From WARW01 sp964582365 (GTDB taxonomy: Bacteria; Patescibacteriota; Microgenomatia; UBA12405): 46,097 bases of DNA. A program made the position numbers and the translations under genes. Within the stretch, counting starts at the first letter, position 1. Every line of letters begins with the position of its first letter. Below, piece after piece: positions 39,126 to 46,097 of this stretch. The notes beneath the pieces are model-generated. The model made no database searches and had not been told where the DNA came from. It worked only from the letters and a program-made list of their open reading frames with translations. Location of the stretch: assembly GCA_964582365.1 (NCBI GenBank), contig CAZOQV010000005.1, positions 1 through 46,097 of the forward strand, in the 5' to 3' direction.

Positions 39126-41306
39126 ATGTCAGAAAGAGGATCAGAAGGTATTAACTTTAATGAAAAATTAGTGGAAAGTTTTGGATTGGCAGAAAAATTT
39201 CGTAAAAGTGGCGCTTTAGGTGAAAAAACTGACCAAGAAAGTGTAAATGTGGCTAATGAGAAAGTTAGAGAGATTTTGAGTACTAGTTTTCCAGTTGCGC
39301 CTCATGCTGAAACTCAACGCGATGTGATACCTCAATATAGCACCGTGGCTGAGATGGTTAATATCTCTAAAAATGACACTTTGCTCCAGCCAGCAAAAGA
39401 TCGGGCAAGAGATGCTTTGTTTCAGATAGGACTAGCATTGAGTCAAGATAAAGAAATATTTAAAGCGGCAACGGAAGGGACTGAAGAGTTGAATAAGATT
39501 TTGGTTTCCAGTTTACACGAAATTCAACCATATATTTTGTCGGTTTCTTTAACTGATGGAAAAAATGATATTGAAGGACAAGAAAGAGTAATTGAATTAG
39601 TTGATTTATTTAAAAAAAAGAAAAAGGCAGAGGCAATACATGGCAAGTATGAAACTGATTATTTAGAAGCGAGAGATGCTTTTTTGGGTAAATTATATGA
39701 AGATCGTGAAGAAACTATTAACGATGAAGAAAAAACAGGAAAAATAGAAACAATGATGGGATATGCTTTGGCACTTGATGAAAAAAAAGAAGAAAACAAA
39801 GGGACTGGATTAAATAAAACAGTGGAAGGAATGGAAGCTGCGGCGGAAAAAATGGAGGAAGCTACGGGTAAACAAAATGAAAATGTTGGTGGTAAAGGTG
39901 GGCAAAAAGAAGAAAGTGATGGTAGTAAAGTTGAGGATGGATATAGCGATGTTAGAAATGAAATAAAGGGTATTGATTTTGATAATAGCGAACAGGTATT
40001 AGCTTATAGTAGGGAATTATTAGATTACTTAGAAAATTCAAGTTATTCTAGCGATGATATAAATATTTCAGGCGAGACAACAAGGTTATTAAATTATATT
40101 TTAAATAAAAAAATTGTTGACAAGGTAAACAAAAAAGAATTTAAAGATATTGGAGATGAAATAAGAGCAAGATTGGCTTTACACGATACTGCTTTTTATA
40201 TGAATAAAGCCAGTGGTAGCTTGTCGGAAAGAAGTAATAATAGTATTCCTAATATTCTTGAAAAACTTGGAGAACATGACAGACTCTTAACAAGAGAAGT
40301 AATGAGATTCTTTTTTGACAATAACAATGATTTACCTTTCGCAAAAGCATGGAATTTACTACAAGAGGCAAATTTTAATTACCAACAGATACTAAGAAAG
40401 GCTGGAGTAAGTGAGGAAAAAATTGGTTATAAATTTATTATGACTAAGGACAATAAAGATCCAGCAATTACAAGTGATGCTTTTTTTGGTAAAAAATATA
40501 TTAATTACGAATATGATCTTAAAGAAGAAGACAAGACGATGGTTTATAATTATATGATTAAAGAACTTGGTGGTGATGAAAAGGCAAGAAAGGCTTTGCA
40601 ATTGGCAGAAAAAATGTTTACAGCATCGGGTGAAAGCTCGGTAGTTAATGTAGGATTTGTTAATGGCGATGATCTTTCTGAAGCAATACATTTTGGTCGT
40701 TTTAGAGAAGACGATGCAAAACCTGGAAAAACTAAAAATTCTGGACCTGATGTACACAGAGGATGGATTAAAAATTTGACTTCGGGTTGGCTAAGAAATT
40801 TTTCTGGAGTAAATGATCCAGATAAACCGATTTTGGCTGATATTATTAAAAATAATTTAGATAATCTTGAGGGTAAAAAAGATTTTTATACCTACCATGG
40901 TGTTATTATTGGTAAAAAAACAGGACCACTAAAAGAATTACTTTTGAGTAAGAAACTTGAGAAACCAGAGGAAATTGTGGACATAGATTTCTTTAGAAGT
41001 AAAATTGACTTATTTAATAAACTTGATCCCCAAAATAAAAAAAGTTTAAGAGTTTTTTGGGTGGCTGGTTTGTTGCAATCGCAAATGATGAATAGAAATA
41101 ATTTATGGGATTCAGATCATATTTCGAGTCTTAAAAGAATTCTTACAAAAGAAAGCCTTACTTTGAAAGGTCAACCAGTTGAATTCTTTTTGACAAAAGA
41201 GGAATGGGAATGGATGGCAAAAACTATTAACCTTAAAAAATATTTTGCAGTCGATTTTATTGCTGATGTTGTAGGAGATATGTTTAAGATGAAGAAAAAA
41301 CGATAA
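39126..41306 (+). CDS. Large cytosolic protein of unknown function
   Basis: 726 aa with no signal peptide or membrane helix. Residues 1-240 are charged and helical, about 240-275 a Gly/Lys/Glu-rich linker (N-V-G-G-K-G-G-Q-K-E-E-S-D-G-S), and 280-726 probably a folded domain with many aromatic residues (for example D-V-H-R-G-W-I-K-N-L-T-S-G-W-L). I recognise no family. It has one of the best -35/-10 promoters here and lies convergent to the pilus channel gene, 41 bp away. Confidence 0.75.
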   Translation: MSERGSEGINFNEKLVESFGLAEKFRKSGALGEKTDQESVNVANEKVREILSTSFPVAPHAETQRDVIPQYSTVAEMVNISKNDTLLQPAKDRARDALFQIGLALSQDKEIFKAATEGTEELNKILVSSLHEIQPYILSVSLTDGKNDIEGQERVIELVDLFKKKKKAEAIHGKYETDYLEARDAFLGKLYEDREETINDEEKTGKIETMMGYALALDEKKEENKGTGLNKTVEGMEAAAEKMEEATGKQNENVGGKGGQKEESDGSKVEDGYSDVRNEIKGIDFDNSEQVLAYSRELLDYLENSSYSSDDINISGETTRLLNYILNKKIVDKVNKKEFKDIGDEIRARLALHDTAFYMNKASGSLSERSNNSIPNILEKLGEHDRLLTREVMRFFFDNNNDLPFAKAWNLLQEANFNYQQILRKAGVSEEKIGYKFIMTKDNKDPAITSDAFFGKKYINYEYDLKEEDKTMVYNYMIKELGGDEKARKALQLAEKMFTASGESSVVNVGFVNGDDLSEAIHFGRFREDDAKPGKTKNSGPDVHRGWIKNLTSGWLRNFSGVNDPDKPILADIIKNNLDNLEGKKDFYTYHGVIIGKKTGPLKELLLSKKLEKPEEIVDIDFFRSKIDLFNKLDPQNKKSLRVFWVAGLLQSQMMNRNNLWDSDHISSLKRILTKESLTLKGQPVEFFLTKEEWEWMAKTINLKKYFAVDFIADVVGDMFKMKKKR

Positions 41307-41347
41307 GTCAAATATTTTCTCTTATTTAAATAAATTTAAGATATTGT

Positions 41348-42967
41348 TTAGATTCCGTCTTCTTGATTGTAACTAGGTGGTTTGGTTGTTGCGTTTCCGG
41401 AGCTATTAATTTTATTTTTATTTTTTAATTTTGACGAGATGGCATTAGTAACTTTACCAGCTCCAGAGGATACTACTTCTTTTCCAAATATGCCACCGGT
41501 TTTAATAGCAGCATTATTACTAAAGCTTTCTCCAATAGCCTTGCCGAAGGCGGAAGGTTTGAGCTGGAAGATGGCTTGAGGAACTAGGTCAGGAAGTTTA
41601 GAAATCATGGCAAGACCAGCAAGGCCGACAGCGGCGCCAAGAACTAAACCACTTCCATGAAGAGTGGTTTGTAAAAGTGAAGGGACCCATAAGCCAGCCG
41701 TACAAATTTCAACAAGATAATTAATAAAGACTAGGGCAATTAAAACAACAGGGAAGACGGCAACTTTAGAAATAAAATCGATTAACCAGCTTGAAAATCC
41801 AACTTTACTGTTGGGAATAGCTCCCATTCCAATTTCGATAGGAGCAACAATTATTTTTAAAATAATGGAGACATATGTTTTAAGTAAACCAAAAAAGAGT
41901 TTGATTAGCCAAATGGCAACAACAATAAATAAGATAACCATGAAAACAATTCCGCCGGCAGCACCAACAAGCCATCCAACAGCTTGTCCGGTAACGTTTC
42001 CACCGAGACTGGCGCCACTACCAAAAAGACCAGCAAATCCACCAATAATAGAGCCAAGAACAACTTCGCCAACTACAGCACCAAGAAGAATCATTGAACC
42101 GACAGGAACAGTTCGATTGGCTAGCATAGATAATTTAGTAAAATCAGCATTTACTAACTTTTCAAAACTGTAAAAACTGTCAGGAAGGAGATCGACAGGG
42201 ATAAGGGTTTGCCAAGCTAAATTATTATAAAGATTATCGTTTAAACCAACTCCTTTGCCATTAAAAATTAAGGAAATAACAAGAGCTTGAAGCCAGTAAC
42301 TAATGTCAATTATTAATCCAGCGATAGCATAGGAGAAAGTGACTAAAATTAAGGTGGTGATTATATTGGGAATGCTGCTTTGAATGGTAATGACGGCTTG
42401 AGGGCTGATCTTGACCCGAAGCATAATCATGATACCGACAATAATAAAAACAATGGCAGATAAGGCATAAATAATATTTCTCAAAACTTTCCACATAGGT
42501 AAAAGTTGTTGAAGACTGTTACCTGAATTAAAGCTGACGCCTTGAGCATAAGTAGTTTTTCCCAAAAAGTTATCTTTGACTTGAGCAATATATTGAATCC
42601 CAGAAGATTGAGGGGAGTAAAGAGAAGCAATGGCATTGACAGAGGTACCAAGAAGACCAGTAACTTTATATTTATCAATATCAATGTCGCCATTTTCCTT
42701 GAAGGGAATTGGTCCAGTAAAAGTGGTTAAGGCATTGACAGCGGTGGTGTTCCAGGAACTTAATTGCCAACTTTCGAGATTGTTACTTTTACCTTGATAA
42801 TCTTGAGTTTGTTTAAGAATATTATTGGCAGCGACAATGTTTTTGGCAAAAAAAGTGGAAGTGACGACAGCTACAATAATAAAAATTATTTTAGTTGAAG
42901 TGTTTATGCTTGGTAAAATTTGAGTGTCGCGGGAATTTAATTTTCGGAGAATGTTTTTGATAGACAT
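41348..42967 (-). CDS. VirB6/TrbL-like polytopic T4SS membrane protein
   Basis: About 539 aa. One N-terminal helix precedes an extracytoplasmic segment (about 45-160). Then come six or more helices with Gly/Ala-rich stretches (for example G-A-V-V-G-E-V-V-L-G-S-I-I-G-G-F-A-G-L-F-G-S-G). The cytosolic tail is Ser/Asn/Lys-rich. Topology and company (pilins) fit the VirB6/TrbL channel class; sequence similarity is low in that class, so the call rests on context. I start it at ATG 42967: TAAAAT at 42981-42976 lies inside the six codons that a start at 42985 would add. Confidence 0.65.
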   Translation of the reverse strand: MSIKNILRKLNSRDTQILPSINTSTKIIFIIVAVVTSTFFAKNIVAANNILKQTQDYQGKSNNLESWQLSSWNTTAVNALTTFTGPIPFKENGDIDIDKYKVTGLLGTSVNAIASLYSPQSSGIQYIAQVKDNFLGKTTYAQGVSFNSGNSLQQLLPMWKVLRNIIYALSAIVFIIVGIMIMLRVKISPQAVITIQSSIPNIITTLILVTFSYAIAGLIIDISYWLQALVISLIFNGKGVGLNDNLYNNLAWQTLIPVDLLPDSFYSFEKLVNADFTKLSMLANRTVPVGSMILLGAVVGEVVLGSIIGGFAGLFGSGASLGGNVTGQAVGWLVGAAGGIVFMVILFIVVAIWLIKLFFGLLKTYVSIILKIIVAPIEIGMGAIPNSKVGFSSWLIDFISKVAVFPVVLIALVFINYLVEICTAGLWVPSLLQTTLHGSGLVLGAAVGLAGLAMISKLPDLVPQAIFQLKPSAFGKAIGESFSNNAAIKTGGIFGKEVVSSGAGKVTNAISSKLKNKNKINSSGNATTKPPSYNQEDGI

Positions 42968-42975
42968 TATTAATA

Positions 42976-42981
42976 ATTTTA
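42976..42981 (-). promoter_or_regulatory. -10 TAAAAT of the VirB6-like gene
   Basis: Minus strand TGC-TAAAAT, 8 nt, ATG at 42967. Confidence 0.55.
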
Positions 42982-43010
42982 GCATAAATAATAATTACCA
43001 ATCGTTATTA

Positions 43011-43811
43011 TTAGATGGGGTTAGTGATACCAGGACGAAGACTATTTAGACCATCCCAGCCGCTTTCAAAAGGAATAAAATTTAAGTCAAGTTGTTTTTT
43101 GATGGCTTTAGCATCGTCATCGGCAATTTGGTCATTGCCGGAAATTGGGGTTTTAATTATGTTTTTAACATTTTTTTCGTTGATATCGATGTTGTCTTTG
43201 GGGGTGATATAAAAATCATCATAGATTTGTTGATAACAAGTTTTTTTAGAGTCGGGAATAGTAATATCGGCCAAATCTTCAATTAGGTTTACTTTATCAA
43301 TAACACTTGATTCGATGTCGACTAGTTTGTTGTTGTCGTCACAATAAAATTGCTCATTGGTTTGGACAAAATAATTAGCTAAGTCATCAACACTGATAAT
43401 GGAACAATTACCCTCGAGACAAATTTGAGCTAGTTCAGCATTTTTATAGCCAAAAGTGCCCATAACTACTTGTTTAATTACATTACCCTTAAGACAATTT
43501 TGGCCATAGGAATCTTGAGAGCGAGAACCGGCAAAGGCATGTTTTTTATCAAAATCTTCATCGTCCTTATTACCATAATCGTTCATATCGGTTTGGATAA
43601 TACTGATGTCTCTTTTTTGGACTGAATAATCAGTTTTGGTAAATAAACCAAAAAATAAAGTGATAATTTTTTCGATTATATTAGTTGGGGCACCCAATTC
43701 TTGAACAACACATTGAGCGGAAACTGAAGAAGGGAAAGATAAGGGGATTATTAAAAACAATAAAATAATAAATAAATTTCCAATTTCTAATTTCCAATTT
43801 CTAATTTTCAT
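43011..43811 (-). CDS. Exported cysteine-rich protein of the pilus locus
   Basis: 266 aa. The basic N-terminus M-K-I-R-N-W-K-L-E-I-G-N is encoded by R4 repeat DNA and forms the n-region of a signal peptide (hydrophobic core, then S-V-S-A before Gln). The mature part is acidic and holds six or seven Cys (for example Q-N-C-L-K-G-N, Q-I-C-L-E-G-N-C, F-Y-C-D-D, K-T-C-Y), suggesting disulfides outside the membrane. The stop lies 43 bp upstream of the VirB6-like start. The ATG overlaps the pilin stop by 1 bp (TAATG), so it is translationally coupled to the pilin. Possible minor subunit or adhesin; unproven. Confidence 0.65.
   Translation of the reverse strand: MKIRNWKLEIGNLFIILLFLIIPLSFPSSVSAQCVVQELGAPTNIIEKIITLFFGLFTKTDYSVQKRDISIIQTDMNDYGNKDDEDFDKKHAFAGSRSQDSYGQNCLKGNVIKQVVMGTFGYKNAELAQICLEGNCSIISVDDLANYFVQTNEQFYCDDNNKLVDIESSVIDKVNLIEDLADITIPDSKKTCYQQIYDDFYITPKDNIDINEKNVKNIIKTPISGNDQIADDDAKAIKKQLDLNFIPFESGWDGLNSLRPGITNPI
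43775..43808. repeat. R4 array at the 5' end of the Cys-rich gene
   Basis: TTTCCAATTTCTAA units; provide the first codons after the ATG. Confidence 0.7.
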
Positions 43812-44143
43812 TACTGAGGAATATTAAATTTACTAACGTCAACACCAGTAAAATTACTAATAAATTTGATAATTAAAAAGGAAACAATAACTCCGACGAG
43901 GCCAAAAATGGATAAAGTGAGAGTGGAAGTGGCTTTGGCAACTTTTTTTGGGTCACCACCGGAAGTTAAATAAGTAAAACCACCACGAAGAAGCATAATA
44001 AAGAAAATAAGACCAGCAAAATATACGACAGCTTGAGCAATATTTTCAAAAACAACATTAAAATCTTGGATAGTAGCAACATCACCACTCCAATCGGCGG
44101 CGAAAATTGAAGAAGGAGATAATATTTTTGAAAGTAAATTCAT
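43811..44143 (-). CDS. T4SS pilin-like protein (paralog 6)
   Basis: 110 aa. A short N-terminus with F-A-A-D-W, then a first helix, a basic loop S-G-G-D-P-K-K-V-A-K-A and a second helix (I-F-G-L-V-G-V-I-V-S-F-L-I-I). Two helices with a cytosolic G-D-x-K-K loop are typical of VirB2/TrbC-type pilins. It has its own promoter, separate from the other five, and is coupled to the Cys-rich gene. Confidence 0.8.
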   Translation of the reverse strand: MNLLSKILSPSSIFAADWSGDVATIQDFNVVFENIAQAVVYFAGLIFFIMLLRGGFTYLTSGGDPKKVAKATSTLTLSIFGLVGVIVSFLIIKFISNFTGVDVSKFNIPQ

Positions 44144-44149
44144 AGATTA

Positions 44150-44155
44150 ATTATA
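44150..44155 (-). promoter_or_regulatory. -10 TATAAT of pilin 6
   Basis: Minus strand TATAAT, 6 nt, ATG at 44143. It abuts an R1 repeat that occupies the -35 position. Confidence 0.6.
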
Positions 44156-44158
44156 CTA

Positions 44159-44210
44159 TAAATCCTCTCTGTCTCGCTATTGCGAGACATCTCCCCTTAA
44201 CAAAGGGAGA
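44159..44210. repeat. R1 two-hairpin repeat, type B, in the pilin locus
   Basis: TAAATCCTCTC, hairpin 1 TGTCTCGC/GCGAGACA (44170-44177 with 44182-44189), hairpin 2 TCTCCC/GGGAGA. Confidence 0.9.
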
Positions 44211-44220
44211 GCATAAACAA

Positions 44221-44250
44221 AAACCCCCTCCAAAATTTTGAAGGGGGTTT
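44221..44250 (-). terminator. Intrinsic terminator after pilin 5
   Basis: Near-perfect stem CCCCCTTCAAAATTTTGGAGGGGG with a T tract on the minus strand, 18 bp downstream of the stop at 44268. It separates the first five pilins from pilin 6. Confidence 0.85.
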
Positions 44251-44267
44251 GAAAAATCAATTTGATT

Positions 44268-44645
44268 TTATTGGAAAGTAGGAATAGCTAAGTTTCCAAG
44301 GATATCGATACCGAAAACGGTACCAATAAGTTTCATAATGGCCCAAGCGGCAAAGACAATAACTAAACCAATTAAGGCATTAGTTATTTGGCCACGAGCA
44401 GCAGCAACTTTCTTTTCATCACCACCGGAAGTAATCCATTTTAGACCACCGAGAACGAGAATGAAGAAAAAGATTAAAGAGACAACAACTAAAACTAAAC
44501 TGATAGCACCAGATACCATGCCTGGTATAGTTAAATTTTTTAAAGCATCAAAACCACCTGATTTTGGTTGAATTACTATATCGGCGGCATAAATTGGAGC
44601 AGCGACAGCGGCGAACTGAATTTTGTTTTTGATTTCTTTGATCAT
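44268..44645 (-). CDS. T4SS pilin-like protein (paralog 5)
   Basis: 125 aa. N-terminus with P-I-Y-A-A-D (possible cleavage), helix 1, loop S-G-G-D-E-K-K-V-A-A-A, helix 2 (A-L-I-G-L-V-I-V-F-A-A-W), then F-G-I-D-I-L-G-N-L. The gap upstream holds TAGAAT at 44679-44674, giving a leader of about 20 nt. An intrinsic terminator follows. Confidence 0.85.
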   Translation of the reverse strand: MIKEIKNKIQFAAVAAPIYAADIVIQPKSGGFDALKNLTIPGMVSGAISLVLVVVSLIFFFILVLGGLKWITSGGDEKKVAAARGQITNALIGLVIVFAAWAIMKLIGTVFGIDILGNLAIPTFQ

Positions 44646-44695
44646 TTTTTTTAATTTAATAATTATTAATTAATTCTATCAGTAATTTTAACATA

Positions 44696-45043
44696 TTAAA
44701 GAGATGGCCAAGTGATGGTTAAATTCTCCAGACCAGTAATGCCAAAGACAAATCCGATTAGTTTGATAATGGCGAAAACGGCAAAGATAATAACTATTCC
44801 TAAAATAGCATAAATAAGACTTTTTTGAGCTTCTTCGAATTTTTTTGGATCACCTTGGGAAGAAATCATGTGATAACCAGCGAGGATAAAATTAATGACA
44901 AAATATAAAACGCCAACAATAATTAGAAGAGTAACGAAAGTTTGAATAATACCGTTGATATAAGAACCAGAATTAGCAGCATCAACTTTGTCTTTTAAAA
45001 CAGGATTGGTAATTTGGGCTAAAATGGGTTTAATTAATTTCAT
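44696..45043 (-). CDS. T4SS pilin-like protein (paralog 4)
   Basis: 115 aa. A ten-residue N-terminus M-K-L-I-K-P-I-L-A-Q, then an acidic stretch, helix 1, loop S-Q-G-D-P-K-K-F-E-E-A-Q, helix 2 (A-I-L-G-I-V-I-I-F-A-V-F) and F-G-I-T-G-L-E-N-L. It begins 6 bp after the stop of the next pilin; an in-frame TAA lies two codons before the ATG. Confidence 0.85.
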   Translation of the reverse strand: MKLIKPILAQITNPVLKDKVDAANSGSYINGIIQTFVTLLIIVGVLYFVINFILAGYHMISSQGDPKKFEEAQKSLIYAILGIVIIFAVFAIIKLIGFVFGITGLENLTITWPSL

Positions 45044-45049
45044 AGTTAT

Positions 45050-45418
45050 TTACGGCTGATTTACTGTGTTGACAGTTTTAATACTACTTTTAAGATTGAA
45101 GATATCAGTAATTCCTAATAGGTTGGTAAGGAAAGCAGTGACACCAAAAGCAACAACGACAATGAGTAAACCAATTAAATTGTGGATTAATTTACTTTGA
45201 GCGGCTTGAAATTGTTTTGGATCACCTTTGGAAGAAATTAGAGTAAAACCAGCTAGAATTACTTGAATAACAAAAAAAATAACACCAATTATGGTAAAAA
45301 ATCCTAAAATAGCACTGATAAGGCCTTCAAATTTAGTAACGGAATCAAGACCTCCGGTGGTTTGGATTCCAGATCCGGTAATATTGTAGGCAAGTAGTTT
45401 ATTGGTTAGATAGTTCAT
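45050..45418 (-). CDS. T4SS pilin-like protein (paralog 3)
   Basis: 122 aa. Helix 1, loop S-K-G-D-P-K-Q-F-Q-A-A-Q, helix 2 (L-I-G-L-L-I-V-V-V-A-F), L-G-I-T-D-I-F-N-L and a 13-residue polar tail. The ATG overlaps the stop of the upstream pilin by 1 bp. Confidence 0.85.
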   Translation of the reverse strand: MNYLTNKLLAYNITGSGIQTTGGLDSVTKFEGLISAILGFFTIIGVIFFVIQVILAGFTLISSKGDPKQFQAAQSKLIHNLIGLLIVVVAFGVTAFLTNLLGITDIFNLKSSIKTVNTVNQP

Positions 45419-45738
45419 TATGGAGTTGGTCCCTTAATTTCAGGGTTAAGAATATTAATACCAAAAATATAACCGACGACTCCGGAAATAACAAAAGCAG
45501 AGGCAACGATGATAAGACCAATAATGCTTTGCCAAATAGTAGCCCAAGCGGCGGCGATTTTTTTTTCGTCGCCATTGGCGGAAAGATAGCCAAAACCAGC
45601 AATAATAATTTTGACGATAAAAAAGAGACCAGCAGCGGTGCCGGCAAGTTTAAAAATAGTGCTTATAAAATCAAAAAAACCTTGAGGGCCATCGGCAAAA
45701 CCGGTGGGGTTTGCTATTTGTCCGAAAGTGTTTGCCAT
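45418..45738 (-). CDS. T4SS pilin-like protein (paralog 2)
   Basis: 106 aa. Polar N-terminus without signal peptide, helix 1, loop A-N-G-D-E-K-K-I-A-A-A-W, helix 2 (I-I-G-L-I-I-V-A-S-A-F), F-G-I-N-I-L-N-P. 2 bp from the previous stop; same transcript. Confidence 0.85.
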   Translation of the reverse strand: MANTFGQIANPTGFADGPQGFFDFISTIFKLAGTAAGLFFIVKIIIAGFGYLSANGDEKKIAAAWATIWQSIIGLIIVASAFVISGVVGYIFGINILNPEIKGPTP

Positions 45739-45740
45739 AT

Positions 45741-46076
45741 TTAAAAGTTTGGATTAAGAATTTTTAACCCAGTAATAGTTTCTATTATTTGGATGATAGT
45801 AAAGGCTAAAAGCACAATGGCTAATCCAATTAGGGCATTGGTGACAGCGGCTTTACCTTGGGCAGCTTTTTTAGAATCACCACTACCTGCGTTCATTATA
45901 AGGGTAATGCCACCAAAAATCAAAAGACCAATAAAAATAAGACCAGCAACAGTAATAGAAACCCTGAGAATAATGGAGATAAGAACACTGGCAGAACCAA
46001 AGGTACCACCAAGAGTTTTGGAGGTGTTTTGGCCAAGTTGTATGTCATCAAGACTGAAAGCTAATAGGGATTTCAT
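45741..46076 (-). CDS. T4SS pilin-like protein (paralog 1)
   Basis: 111 aa. Acidic N-terminus (A-F-S-L-D-D-I-Q-L-G-Q), helix 1, loop G-S-G-D-S-K-K-A-A-Q-G, helix 2 (A-L-I-G-L-A-I-V-L-L-A-F), T-G-L-K-I-L-N-P-N-F. First gene of the pilin array, with TATAAT at 46092-46087, 10 nt before the ATG. The window ends 21 bp upstream. Confidence 0.85.
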   Translation of the reverse strand: MKSLLAFSLDDIQLGQNTSKTLGGTFGSASVLISIILRVSITVAGLIFIGLLIFGGITLIMNAGSGDSKKAAQGKAAVTNALIGLAIVLLAFTIIQIIETITGLKILNPNF

Positions 46077-46086
46077 ATCTGATGAA

Positions 46087-46092
46087 ATTATA
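46087..46092 (-). promoter_or_regulatory. -10 TATAAT of the pilin array
   Basis: Minus strand TATAAT, 10 nt, ATG at 46076. Confidence 0.5.
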
Positions 46093-46097
46093 CTATA

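Noticed and set aside
42968..42985. Six extra N-terminal codons of the VirB6-like protein
   Set aside because: The -10 TAAAAT lies within them; the next ATG at 42967 has the spacing seen throughout the window.
1..46097. tRNA, rRNA, RNase P RNA or tmRNA genes
   Set aside because: No cloverleaf-like or conserved RNA segment was seen in any intergenic stretch; the gaps are mostly short and repeat-filled.

Overview
The window looks like a near-origin piece of a small, AT-rich genome of the Candidate Phyla Radiation (Patescibacteria), perhaps the Microgenomates side. This placement is inference. It rests on the low G+C, the dnaN-dnaA-rpmH-rnpA-yidD-yidC-jag block, a DUF4012 protein, PrgI/VirB4/pilin genes of the type common in those genomes, many lineage-specific proteins, and start signals with almost no Shine-Dalgarno sequence. 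There is no rRNA or tRNA in the window to confirm it. The standard genetic code fits, since TGA is used as a stop.

Layout. 1-4.5 kb: three large membrane glycosyltransferases (GT-C type). 4.5-6.1 kb: a GGDEF protein interrupted by a 100-N scaffold gap, and a Crp-family regulator. 6.1-8.6 kb: an iron-sulfur operon with a CPVC membrane protein, IscU, and an Rrf2 regulator fused to a cysteine desulfurase, preceded by a perfect palindromic operator. 8.6-14.5 kb: a lipoprotein, an exported coiled-coil protein, MutM, an ABC membrane domain without ATPase, thioredoxin reductase, a GT4 glycosyltransferase and a 5'-3' exonuclease. 14.6-22.3 kb: type IV secretion-like locus 1 (PrgI, a TraC-like protein, the VirB4 ATPase, a 908-aa coiled-coil/Ala-rich/M23 protein, and two membrane-anchored small proteins). 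22.3-27.5 kb: the replication-origin block. 27.5-33.5 kb: O-antigen ligase, flippase and a Rossmann/DUF4012 protein. 33.5-41.3 kb: FtsH, an RNHCP-type zinc protein and large orphans. 41.3-46.1 kb: locus 2 of the secretion/pilus system, with six paralogous two-helix pilins, a cysteine-rich exported protein and a VirB6/TrbL-like channel protein.

How it fits together. The two T4SS-like loci together would make an envelope-spanning, ATPase-driven pilus with several different pilins and its own peptidoglycan hydrolase. No coupling protein, relaxase or VirB11 is visible here. The glycosyltransferases, ligase, flippase and DUF4012 protein point to surface polysaccharide assembly.

Two patterns run through the whole window. 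First, at least 24 genes have a -10 hexamer (often TGn-TANAAT) ending only 4-10 nt before the start codon, which predicts leaderless or nearly leaderless mRNAs and resolves several start codons. Second, four families of short repeats (a two-hairpin element, a CCGCC mini-palindrome, a TAGATCGTAGAT dimer and an AATTTCYAA array) occur between genes and in frame inside genes. They supply stop codons, start codons, probable terminators and linker peptides. One pair of exact 48-bp copies brackets the flippase gene.
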